Of a stretch of 64,000 nt of DNA, positions 1-6,690 are shown one piece after another. Numbering within the stretch: position 1 is the stretch's first letter; each line of letters begins with the position of its first letter. The notes below the pieces were generated by a model that was not told the origin of the DNA, ran no database searches, and saw only the letters and a list, made by a program, of their open reading frames with translations. This DNA comes from RGIG8775 sp045128735 (lineage in GTDB: Bacteria > Bacillota > Clostridia > Oscillospirales > CAG-272). The position numbers and the translations under genes are program-made. Location of the stretch: the NCBI GenBank assembly GCA_045128735.1, contig JBGVRT010000089.1:1-64000 (forward strand), read 5' to 3'.

Positions 1-204
1 TCAGCGTGTCGAAAATCCCCTTCGGGGCTTTCCGCCAGATTTTTGCAGTCTGCTGCGCGCATAATCTCTTCGCCATAAGCGAACAGATTCCACACTTGCA
101 GCCTGAGATGTATTTTGTGCCAGGTACACGCCCCGGCACAAAATGTTTATGACTTTGTTTTTTGCTTACGCAAAAAATTCTGCGAAGCTTTTTCTACAGT
201 CTGA
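1..204. other. Hairpin-rich intergenic DNA, no gene recognised
   Basis: No convincing coding frame is seen. Several inverted repeats are visible: CCCC-TTC-GGGG near 16-26, TTTTGTGCC (113-121) with GGCACAAAA (135-143), and TTTTTTGC (158-165) with GCAAAAAA (170-177). The gene these belong to, if any, would lie left of the window. Function unknown. Confidence 0.4.
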
Positions 205-234
205 CAGGAGGTGCAGCAGCACCTCCTGTTTTTT
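205..234 (+). terminator. Rho-independent terminator
   Basis: A perfect 10-bp stem, CAGGAGGTGC (205-214) and GCACCTCCTG (219-228), with a 4-nt loop is followed by six T. There is no A-run on the left, so it would act on a plus-strand transcript entering from outside the window. Confidence 0.75.
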
Positions 235-242
235 AAAATCCG

Positions 243-340
243 AGAGGGAGATTCGGTAAGTAACGGTGTCGATGCGGTCGAGCCCGCATCGAGCAAGTGT
301 CCACCGGACACTTGCATTTAATTGTTCGAATCTCTCCTCT
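243..340. other. Nested inverted repeats, possible three-way-junction RNA
   Basis: Two perfect hairpins stand side by side: CGATGCGG (270-277) with CCGCATCG (284-291), and GCAAGTGTCC (293-302) with GGACACTTGC (306-315). Imperfect outer arms enclose them: AGAGGGAGATTCG (243-255) against the complement of 327-340. The right side contains GTTCGAATC, which resembles a tRNA T-loop, but no T-stem or acceptor stem can be built. It may be a structured RNA, a recombination site remnant or a mobile-element end; identity unknown. Confidence 0.4.
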
Positions 341-351
341 AAATGTAAAAA

Positions 352-383
352 ATCCAGAACAGCTGATTCTGTTCTGAATTTTT
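352..383. terminator. Terminator-like hairpin
   Basis: An 8-bp stem, CAGAACAG (355-362) and CTGTTCTG (369-376), has an A-run on its left and TTTTT at 379-383. It could terminate in either direction. It immediately follows the nested inverted repeats. Confidence 0.5.
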
Positions 384-476
384 GGGGTTTGGCGTTAATT
401 ATGGATACAATTTACAGCAGTAATTTGACAAATGCACCTCTGTTGCGATAGTTGCACCCCAAGCAAAAAAGTGTAC

Positions 477-502
477 CCCAAGGAGTGCCGGGAGTCCTTG
501 GG
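477..502 (-). terminator. Possible terminator of the PAP2-like gene
   Basis: CCCAAGGA (477-484) pairs with TCCTTGGG (495-502) just beyond the stop codon of the minus-strand phosphatase gene. Read on the minus strand, a run of six T appears about seven bases after the stem, so it is not ideal. Confidence 0.35.
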
Positions 503-524
503 CCATCAGTTAGAAAAAATGGAT

Positions 525-1178
525 TTATCTAACTTCCTGGCTAATGACAGCAAGATACATCAGCACCAGACCTGCACTAAGCAATGCACCGCCGATAATG
601 TCGGTAAACCAATGTACACCCGAAACAAGTCTGCCAATTACCATGAAAACAATAAAAGCGATAATTGCAGAAGCAACAAATCGTTTGAGAACATCGTTTT
701 TGATACGGGCATTCAATTGCATGATCGCAGTCGGCATAACACACATTACAAGCATTGTTGTTGATGATGGATAAGAGTCTTCCAAAATCCCATCAATCAA
801 TACAGGTCTATAATTTATAACAAGCATTTCAAATAGCACATATACTGCCATCACAACGATATAGAAGCCGCCAAGAACAAGGATACTATGGTCAACTTTC
901 AAAAGGTGTTTTCTCTTAATCCATTGAATAAGTCCGAGAGTGCCGAATCCCATCACAAACATAAGAGGCACCAGACCAAGCCAATCTGTGATAGTATACA
1001 GGGACATATGCACACCTGTAAGGTTATGAACGAACTGGTTAATCGTTGCAAATCCAACAGATGATTCTTGTGGTCCGATTGCTTGCACATCAACAAATTG
1101 AATTGCTACCGTCCATAACAAAAATGCTAAAAGCATCCATGTTGCAATGCAAAAGTTTCTCTGGTTTTCTTTTTTCAT
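525..1178 (-). CDS. PAP2-family membrane phosphatase-like protein
   Basis: A 217-residue integral membrane protein with about five or six hydrophobic segments. C-terminal motifs match the PAP2 (type 2 phosphatidic acid phosphatase) superfamily: YRP at 123-125, YPSS at 136-139 and GRLVSGVHWFTD at 182-193, with Arg183, His189 and Asp193 in the expected third motif. The second motif is normally PSGH or PSSH, but here Thr140 replaces the His that acts as acid, so activity is doubtful or altered. The start is preceded by AGGTAGG. It lies downstream of an XRE regulator in the same direction. Likely substrate is a lipid phosphate or undecaprenyl pyrophosphate (family inference). Confidence 0.7.
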   Translation of the reverse strand: MKKENQRNFCIATWMLLAFLLWTVAIQFVDVQAIGPQESSVGFATINQFVHNLTGVHMSLYTITDWLGLVPLMFVMGFGTLGLIQWIKRKHLLKVDHSILVLGGFYIVVMAVYVLFEMLVINYRPVLIDGILEDSYPSSTTMLVMCVMPTAIMQLNARIKNDVLKRFVASAIIAFIVFMVIGRLVSGVHWFTDIIGGALLSAGLVLMYLAVISQEVR

Positions 1179-1282
1179 TTTTCAACCTACCTTTTTGTAT
1201 TTGGCTCTCGCCTAAACACATTCTAAGAGAAGATATGAACAACCACAAGAAACAGGTCATCACAATGAGGATACTCTTCGTA

Positions 1283-1888
1283 TCATTGCCATTTTACGAG
1301 CAATAACACCTTTATTACCAAGAAGATGAACAGAAATGCTGCTGCATACGGTTGCGAACTAATGATAAAAAGGAGTGTTCCAACTACAGTTAATGCTAAC
1401 GATATTTTACTTTTATTCTTCACCCAAAATGCTTGATAGCAATTTTCCAGAGCAAGGGTTAAAACTCCGGATGCTATAATTCCAATTACAACAACAAAAT
1501 ATGCCGTCCTCAAATATGGTGTAACTTCGGTAAGGGATAAAAGAGACACTTCCTGTATAATCGCATCTGCCTTCTGCCCAAAGAACGGCAGAAAGAAAAA
1601 CATTGCAATACTACAATCGAGCAATCCAAATACCAGGTCACAAAAATGCTTTTCCTTTTGCTTGGTATCTTCTTCTGCTATGGTCAGCAATTCATCACCA
1701 GACAGCAGTTCGTCAATTGTTACCCCAAAAAACTTTGAGATTGCTTTCAAAGAATCTATATTGGGGTATCCTCTGCCTGACTCCCATTTTGAGATAGCAG
1801 TTCGGGATACGTAAAGCTGTTCTGCAAGCTCCTCTTGCGTCAATCCATTTTGTTTTCTTAATTCTTGAAGTTTTTCATTAAATTCCAT
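1283..1888 (-). CDS. XRE-family regulator with membrane domain
   Basis: 201 residues. Positions 1-65 form a Cro/C1-type helix-turn-helix (LTQEELAEQLYVSRTAISKW, then GYPNID and LSGDE, the usual signature of this family). From about residue 83 onward come three or four hydrophobic segments, so the protein is a DNA-binding domain tethered to the membrane. Such regulators usually control adjacent transport or stress genes; the co-directional PAP2-like gene, 104 bp downstream, is the obvious candidate (inference). Its codons look more AT-rich than those of the housekeeping genes, consistent with an accessory segment. Confidence 0.75.
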   Translation of the reverse strand: MEFNEKLQELRKQNGLTQEELAEQLYVSRTAISKWESGRGYPNIDSLKAISKFFGVTIDELLSGDELLTIAEEDTKQKEKHFCDLVFGLLDCSIAMFFFLPFFGQKADAIIQEVSLLSLTEVTPYLRTAYFVVVIGIIASGVLTLALENCYQAFWVKNKSKISLALTVVGTLLFIISSQPYAAAFLFIFLVIKVLLLVKWQ

Positions 1889-1916
1889 AATTCATATTTG
1901 CCTTCAAATTTATCGA

Positions 1917-1997
1917 TTAGATATTGCACTCATCAGATTGAAATTCGTCAACCGAAAACGAGTCGATATATTTAGTCAGCATTTCAAATTTTCCCAT
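1917..1997 (-). pseudogene. 26-codon gene fragment, DUF6508-like N-terminus
   Basis: An ATG at 1997, with GGGGAG placed correctly upstream, opens a frame beginning MGKFEMLTKYIDSF and closing after 26 codons. This opening resembles, from memory, the N-terminus of DUF6508 proteins (MGKF..LTKYI), which are normally over 100 residues. I read it as the surviving 5' end of a truncated gene, with the XRE gene now adjoining the break. It could also be a genuine small protein. A database search would decide. Confidence 0.4.
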
Positions 1998-2019
1998 TGA
2001 ACATTTCTCCCCTTATTTA

Positions 2020-2508
2020 TCAAAAATGCTCATTCAAAAATTCGTCAGCTTGCTCTCTACTTGTAAATGTGACGATGTCTTTATCGCGGTATTTATCAAG
2101 CAACGCCAAAACCTTTGGTCTGCTTTCAGAATTGTAGCTTTTTACGAAACCGACAAACTCTTCGTCTATCTCCGTCTCTACCCACGGCATATCGCCGCGA
2201 GGCTTTCCCACACGCGACTTTATTCCGTCAAGGCAGATCTCAAGTGGATAGTCGAGAAAGAACACGGTGTCACACGCCGCAAGTCTTTGCTCCATTGTAG
2301 AGCCGTAATTCCCATCAATTATCCATTCGTCCGTCTCAAGCACAGCAGACAAGCGAGCACGGAAAATGCACTTTTCAACTATGGTTTTATCAGCGTTCCA
2401 ATACATCATATCAAGGTGATGAAGCGGAATGCCCGTTTTACTGTGCAACGCACGCGAAAAAAAGCTTTTGCCGCTTCCCGGGCAACCTATTACAATAACT
2501 TTTTTCAT
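2020..2508 (-). CDS. Small P-loop kinase, FlaR/adenylate kinase-like
   Basis: 162 residues with a Walker A motif GCPGSGKS at 8-15 and the HLDMMYW segment typical of the topology-modulation (FlaR-like) branch of COG0563. A later stretch, DEWIIDGNYGS, fits the same group, as does the downstream FFLDYP. These proteins are predicted ATP-dependent nucleotide or small-molecule kinases of unknown substrate. The start overlaps the stop of the upstream flavin reductase by four bases (ATGA), so the two are translationally coupled. Confidence 0.75.
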   Translation of the reverse strand: MKKVIVIGCPGSGKSFFSRALHSKTGIPLHHLDMMYWNADKTIVEKCIFRARLSAVLETDEWIIDGNYGSTMEQRLAACDTVFFLDYPLEICLDGIKSRVGKPRGDMPWVETEIDEEFVGFVKSYNSESRPKVLALLDKYRDKDIVTFTSREQADEFLNEHF

Positions 2509-3062
2509 TTTATTTTCTTTCCTTCAAAAAATGCCTGACCCGCCTTTTCGCCCAAGCCCCAATATGCGTGAGTTACGCTATCGTATATAATTGGTGCAAG
2601 CTTTTTCGCATCTATCCTGCCGTCTGCGTCAAGCACGCTTTCGTCTGCGCTGACGTTGACTATTTCGCCCACACAAATACCGTCCTCGTTAAATTTTACA
2701 AGCTTGCACTCCACCGTCATAGGCAATTCGGCGATAATGGGCGCATTTACAAACTCGCTTTTTATTGCGTGAAATCCCGCTTTTGCAAACTTATCGGGCA
2801 CGTCGTTAGCCGAAACGATACCTACGTAATCGCAGGGCACGGCTGTACTCTCCGTTGCAAAGCTGACGGTGAAAGCCCTCGTTTTCTTAATATTTTCGGT
2901 GGTCTTATGATCATCGGCAAGGCAGACCATAACTTGATTGGTGTCGTAGATGCCGCCCCAAGCCGCATTCATTGCATTGGGCGTTCCGTTTTCTCCGTAC
3001 GTACCAACAATAAGCACAGGCATTGGATAAAGCCAGGTTTTCGCTCCGAAATTTTTACGCAT
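2505..3062 (-). CDS. Flavin reductase-like FMN-binding protein
   Basis: 185 residues, full length for the flavoredoxin/flavin reductase-like family. The N-terminus (AKTWLYPMPVLIVGTYGENGTPNAMNAAWGG) holds the conserved segment that contacts FMN. DHKTTENI and FTVSFATE are further family segments. Proteins of this group reduce or carry FMN and act in diverse redox reactions; the electron partner cannot be read from context. It is the first gene of a two-gene transcript with its own promoter 14 bp upstream of the start codon. Confidence 0.85.
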   Translation of the reverse strand: MRKNFGAKTWLYPMPVLIVGTYGENGTPNAMNAAWGGIYDTNQVMVCLADDHKTTENIKKTRAFTVSFATESTAVPCDYVGIVSANDVPDKFAKAGFHAIKSEFVNAPIIAELPMTVECKLVKFNEDGICVGEIVNVSADESVLDADGRIDAKKLAPIIYDSVTHAYWGLGEKAGQAFFEGKKIK

Positions 3063-3075
3063 AATATTTTCTCCC

Positions 3076-3104
3076 TATATAGGTGTATTCGTCAAACTTT
3101 TCAA
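3076..3104 (-). promoter_or_regulatory. Sigma-A promoter for the flavin reductase gene
   Basis: On the minus strand TTGAAA (3099-3104) and TATATA (3076-3081) are separated by 17 bp, followed by a ribosome site and the ATG at 3062. The leader is very short. Confidence 0.6.
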
Positions 3105-3135
3105 TATTTCCGTCGTCAATTCGATATTTCCTCTT

Positions 3136-3618
3136 TTACAGCTCGGCTATGATGATTTCGTTGCCAAGCTTTTTTATTGCGGCGGCAAGGTCGTCGAAGG
3201 ACAGCCACAGCGTAGCGGTATGCTCATTGGGATGAACGCCGAGGCGCGGACATCCGACAAGCTTTTTATCAAAAACCACGGTCACGGAATGCTCCGCGTC
3301 GTTGAGAACGCCAAAGGGCGAGACACAGCCTGCGGTAACTCCGAGATATTTTTCAAGTCTTTCGGCAGATGCAAAGCTCACCTTACCCGCCTCAATCGTA
3401 ACGCCAAGCACTTTAAGGTCTATGCGAGTATCGTTATGGGCAACCACAAGAAAATGCCGCTTTCCCTTGGCGTCTCTGATAAAGAGATTTTTGCAGACTG
3501 TACCCAGATCATAAAGCCCCAGACGCTCCATATCCTCCATTGTGTAGACTGCCTCGTGCTCGGTCATTTCGTAAGCTATATTTTCGTTTTTAAGAAAGTC
3601 AATAACCTTTTGTCTCAT
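3136..3618 (-). CDS. proX: Prolyl-tRNA deacylase, ProX/YbaK type
   Basis: 160 residues, the size of the free-standing ProX/PrdX editing enzymes that hydrolyse alanine (or cysteine) mischarged on tRNA-Pro. Family features seen are the N-terminal FLKNENIAYEMTEHEAVYTMEDM, the conserved lysine in CKNLFIRD, and CVSPFGVLND followed by GVHPNEHTATLWLSFDDL. The start overlaps the stop of the tlpA-like gene by four bases, so it ends the redox operon. Its function is unrelated to thiol chemistry except that cysteine is one of its editing substrates. Confidence 0.88.
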   Translation of the reverse strand: MRQKVIDFLKNENIAYEMTEHEAVYTMEDMERLGLYDLGTVCKNLFIRDAKGKRHFLVVAHNDTRIDLKVLGVTIEAGKVSFASAERLEKYLGVTAGCVSPFGVLNDAEHSVTVVFDKKLVGCPRLGVHPNEHTATLWLSFDDLAAAIKKLGNEIIIAEL

Positions 3619-4205
3619 TGTTCTTCTCCTTTTATCATTGAAATTCCCCTCTCAAGGGTCTCGTAGTCAAGCATTCCGCTTCCCTGCGCTATAAGTCTGC
3701 CCTCGGCATCTATAAAGAAGGTCTGCGGAAAGCCCGTGATGTAATAGCTGTTTACCGCTTCAAGTGCGGTATCGTAGAGCACCTCGAACTCAAAGCCCTC
3801 GCCCTCAACGTACGCCTTGGCAAGCTCTATCGTCTCGCGCACGCCGTCGGTGGCATTGACCATAAGGAACTGAATATCCGGATAATTTTTATACGCCTCG
3901 TTGAAGTCGGGCATTTCCTGCTTACAGTAATAACACCAGGTTGCCCAGAAGTTAAGCACTATGGGCTTGCCCTTATAATCGGAAAGCCTGACCTTTTTTC
4001 CATCAGCGTCGAGTGCCTCGAAATCGGGAGCTTGGTGCGCCTCGTTTTCGGGGGTGCTTTCGCTATCGGCAGGCGTTGTATCGGTATTCTGCACAAGATT
4101 ATCTCCGCCGTACTCCGCGCCGAGTCTGTCGTAGAGCACAGCCGCGGCAACTATCACAGCCACAAGAAGCAGAGCGATAATTATCCATTTTACTGTATTT
4201 TTCAT
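3615..4205 (-). CDS. Membrane-anchored thioredoxin-like protein, TlpA/ResA type
   Basis: 196 residues: an N-terminal signal anchor (about 5-25), a Thr/Ser/Glu-rich linker, then a redoxin domain with WATWCYYCKQEMP, active-site cysteines 91 and 94. The cis-Pro region GFPQTFFID is present. This is the extracytoplasmic reductase type that passes electrons from a CcdA-like membrane protein to exported thiol proteins. The gene starts 8 bp after the ccdA-like gene, supporting that pairing. No cytochrome c maturation genes are nearby, so the clients may be other exported or sporulation proteins (inference). Confidence 0.88.
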   Translation of the reverse strand: MKNTVKWIIIALLLVAVIVAAAVLYDRLGAEYGGDNLVQNTDTTPADSESTPENEAHQAPDFEALDADGKKVRLSDYKGKPIVLNFWATWCYYCKQEMPDFNEAYKNYPDIQFLMVNATDGVRETIELAKAYVEGEGFEFEVLYDTALEAVNSYYITGFPQTFFIDAEGRLIAQGSGMLDYETLERGISMIKGEEQ

Positions 4206-4213
4206 AATTTCTC

Positions 4214-4879
4214 CTAAGACATAAGATTAAGGAATTTTCCAAGCAATCCGCTCGCCATAAGCACACCGACGACAATCAGAAGTATTCCGCTTACCGTATT
4301 TATGACGTTATAGTGTCTTTTCACGAAGGAAAACGCGCCTTTAAGCTTGTCTATAAGCAATGCGCTGATAAAGAACGGAATACCGAGACCAAGCGAATAG
4401 CAAAGCAGCATAAACACGCCCTCAAGCACATGTCCGCGGCTTGCGGCAAGCATCAGCGCCGAGCCGAGGAAAGCCCCCACGCAGGGAGTCCAGCCCACGG
4501 AAAAGACCACGCCGAACAGCAAGGACGAGAAAAAGCCGAGATTTTCGGTTTTTGCGCCCTTGATACCCTTGAAAATATCAAGCTTGAAAACTCCCAAAAA
4601 GTGAAGTCCGAAGAAAATCACCACAAGTCCCGTAACGATATTCACCAAGACGCGGTATTCAACAAGCAGTCTTCCAAGCGTTCCCGCAAGCGCGCCGAGC
4701 GCAACGAACACAAGCGTAAAGCCGAGAATAAAACCAACGGCATTCTTTATCACCCTTTTACTTCCCTTTTCCTCTCCGCCCGCGAAATACGATACGTATA
4801 CGGGAAGCATAGGCAAAAGACAGGGTGAAACGAAGGTTATAATTCCTTCAAGAAATGAGATTATATATTGCATAAGCAC
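4214..4879 (-). CDS. ccdA: CcdA/DsbD-type thiol-disulfide transporter
   Basis: 221 residues with about six membrane segments. The paired cysteines of the family are seen at Cys20 (FVSPCLLPMLPVYVSY) and Cys133 (GWTPCVGAFLGSAL). The protein moves reducing equivalents from cytoplasmic thioredoxin across the membrane to an outside redoxin. In this operon thioredoxin, thioredoxin reductase and the outside TlpA-like acceptor are all encoded together, giving a complete electron path from NADPH to exported thiols. Confidence 0.9.
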   Translation of the reverse strand: MLMQYIISFLEGIITFVSPCLLPMLPVYVSYFAGGEEKGSKRVIKNAVGFILGFTLVFVALGALAGTLGRLLVEYRVLVNIVTGLVVIFFGLHFLGVFKLDIFKGIKGAKTENLGFFSSLLFGVVFSVGWTPCVGAFLGSALMLAASRGHVLEGVFMLLCYSLGLGIPFFISALLIDKLKGAFSFVKRHYNVINTVSGILLIVVGVLMASGLLGKFLNLMS

Positions 4880-4886
4880 TCACTCC

Positions 4887-5801
4887 TTAAGAAAGATATT
4901 CCTCGGCGTAATGGACAGCAACCGCTCCGTCGGCAACGGCTGTAACCACCTGCCTTAACACCTTTGCGCGCACGTCGCCCACAGCGTATACGCCATCAAT
5001 ATTGGTTTTTGTGCTCTCGTCGGCAAGGATATAACCCTGAGTGTCAAGCTCAAGCTTGCCCGCAAAAATTTCGGTTGCGGGCTTTCTGCCGATGCTGACG
5101 AAAACACCGTCAAGGGCGAGCTCGCTTTCCTCGCCGCTCTTGAGATTTTTCAGCTTTACACCGTTTATTCTGCCGTCAACTATATAATCGGTCACAACGC
5201 TATCCCACAAAAACTCCACGTTTTCCGCATTCATAAGCGGTCCATGATATATTTTCGTGGCTCGGAGACTGTCGCGGCGGTGCACCACGTAAACTTTTTT
5301 TGCAAGTCTCGAAAGATAGAGCGCGTCTGCCGCCGCGCTGTTGCCGCCGCCTACCACAGCCACCGTCTTATCCTTATAAAATCTGCCGTCGCAATGAGCG
5401 CAATAATGGAGTCCTCGCCCAACGTAGGCGTTTTCGCCCTCTATACCAAGCTCACGCGGATTTGCTCCCGTGGCAATAACCACGGTGCGCGCAAGGAAGG
5501 TATTTCTCGGGGTAACAATCTTTTTTACACTCTCAGCAAGCGACACGTCCTTGACCTCGGCGTATTTTGTCTTTGCGCCAAAGCGTTCTGCGCTTGCCTG
5601 CATTTTCATACCAAGCGTAAGTCCGTCAATTCCCTCCTCAAAGCCCGGGTAATTGTCTATTACGTCGGTAAGTCCCATTTGACCGCCCACTGACATTTTT
5701 TCAATTACAAGCGTATCAAGTCCTGCGCGCGCGGCGTAAAGTGCCGCCGTATAGCCCGCAGGTCCTCCGCCTATGACTATCATATCGTAAATCTGTTCCA
5801 T
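4887..5801 (-). CDS. trxB: Thioredoxin reductase
   Basis: 304 residues, normal length. The FAD-binding GGGPAG lies at 11-16, the redox pair in YCAHCDG at Cys134/Cys137, and the pyridine-nucleotide motif GGGNSA at 151-156; the C-terminal GVYAVGDVR completes the flavin site. It reduces thioredoxin with NADPH. It is followed 7 bp later by ccdA and preceded by trxA, from which it is separated by a hairpin that may lower its expression relative to trxA. Confidence 0.95.
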   Translation of the reverse strand: MEQIYDMIVIGGGPAGYTAALYAARAGLDTLVIEKMSVGGQMGLTDVIDNYPGFEEGIDGLTLGMKMQASAERFGAKTKYAEVKDVSLAESVKKIVTPRNTFLARTVVIATGANPRELGIEGENAYVGRGLHYCAHCDGRFYKDKTVAVVGGGNSAAADALYLSRLAKKVYVVHRRDSLRATKIYHGPLMNAENVEFLWDSVVTDYIVDGRINGVKLKNLKSGEESELALDGVFVSIGRKPATEIFAGKLELDTQGYILADESTKTNIDGVYAVGDVRAKVLRQVVTAVADGAVAVHYAEEYLS

Positions 5802-5825
5802 ATGCTTATCCTTTCACAATTTAAC

Positions 5826-5852
5826 AAGGAGCTGCCCAAAAGACAGCTCCTT
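5826..5852 (-). terminator. Attenuating hairpin between trxA and trxB
   Basis: AAGGAGCTG (5826-5834) and CAGCTCCTT (5844-5852) form a perfect 9-bp stem. On the minus strand it is followed only by GTTAAATT, a weak U-tract, so partial termination after trxA is more likely than a complete stop. The stem belongs to the AGGAGCTG terminator group seen again at 13805 and 26878. Confidence 0.55.
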
Positions 5853-5867
5853 CATCGGCTTTTGGTT

Positions 5868-6176
5868 TCAGCCGTCTATCAAGTCAAGAATAGCGTCCTT
5901 GGGGCGTGCCCCCGAAACCTGCTCAAGCACCTGACCTTCCTTCATAACCACAAGTGTGGGAATGCTGAAAATGCCGAATTTGCTTGCCAATTCAGGCTCG
6001 TCGTCCACGTTTATTTTGCCTACTACTATATCGTCTCTTTCCTCTGCTATCTCGTCCACGATGGGAGCCATCATACGGCAGGGACCGCACCAATCGGCAT
6101 AAAAGTCGATAAGTACAATCTTATCTCCGTTTGTTATAGCCTCAAAATTTTCTTTGTTTATCTTGATTACTGACAT
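5868..6176 (-). CDS. trxA: Thioredoxin
   Basis: 102 residues from the ATG at 6176, chosen because AAAGGAG sits at the right distance; an in-frame extension further upstream lacks a ribosome site and crosses the promoter. The active site is WCGPC (Cys30/Cys33) within FYADWCGPCRMM, and the cis-Pro loop reads IFSIPTLVV. It is the general cytoplasmic protein-disulfide reductant and the first gene of the redox operon. Confidence 0.95.
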   Translation of the reverse strand: MSVIKINKENFEAITNGDKIVLIDFYADWCGPCRMMAPIVDEIAEERDDIVVGKINVDDEPELASKFGIFSIPTLVVMKEGQVLEQVSGARPKDAILDLIDG

Positions 6177-6209
6177 AATATTTTCTCCTTTGCTTTTATT
6201 TTCACTTTT

Positions 6210-6238
6210 ATTGTACCACATAATTACACGTTTTGCAA
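6210..6238 (-). promoter_or_regulatory. Sigma-A promoter of the trx operon
   Basis: TTGCAA (6233-6238) and TACAAT (6210-6215) on the minus strand are 17 bp apart, 34 bp upstream of the trxA start codon. Confidence 0.7.
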
Positions 6239-6252
6239 TAGTTTTTTTAAGA

Positions 6253-6690
6253 TTACACCTCAAAGCTGTAGCTGTCAAAAATGGGGGAGGTAATGGCTCT
6301 TACAGAGTCAATGGGAATTGCGGTTTTATCAGTAAACACAACCGAACGGGTATATGCGTCTATCTCCTTTATCTCCCCCAATTTAGTCACGTACTCGCCG
6401 CCCTCCTTGCGTTTGTCGGGCAGAAAATAGGTAAGTGAAACGGTAGGGGCGCAGTCGATATTTTCAATAATTATCTGCAATTTCTCGTTAAGTGCGCTTT
6501 TTTCGTCCTCGGTAAGCTCCTGCTTTTGGTCGGTAAGCCGCGCGGTCTCCTTTACCGCCGCGTCGTAGCCCGTAAGTGCGGCAAAGGGTGAAAACTGCGC
6601 CGCACGGTCGCGATTTGACATTCTCGGACGCGAGGTTGACACGTGATGCGGCAGGTTGATTATATCGTCGTATTTATGAGTTTCGTTCAC
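6253..6690 (-). CDS. YolD-like partner of Y-family polymerase
   Basis: 145 residues beginning MNETHKYDDIINLPHHVSTSRPRMSNRDRAAQFSPFAAL, the conserved opening of small proteins encoded beside UmuC/DinB-like polymerases in Firmicutes (YolD-like group). The stretch AQFSPFAALTGYD is the most characteristic. Its start overlaps the polymerase stop by four bases, so the pair is coupled. Such proteins are proposed to assist or modulate the translesion polymerase; the biochemical role is unknown. Confidence 0.75.
   Translation of the reverse strand: MNETHKYDDIINLPHHVSTSRPRMSNRDRAAQFSPFAALTGYDAAVKETARLTDQKQELTEDEKSALNEKLQIIIENIDCAPTVSLTYFLPDKRKEGGEYVTKLGEIKEIDAYTRSVVFTDKTAIPIDSVRAITSPIFDSYSFEV

Noticed and set aside
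1..180. Open minus-strand frame reaching the left edge
   Set aside because: The translation has no recognisable protein character and crosses several hairpins; too short to support as a gene.
243..340. Possible tRNA (GTTCGAATC near 324-332)
   Set aside because: The T-stem does not pair, no acceptor stem or anticodon arm can be built on either strand, and two long hairpins occupy the body.
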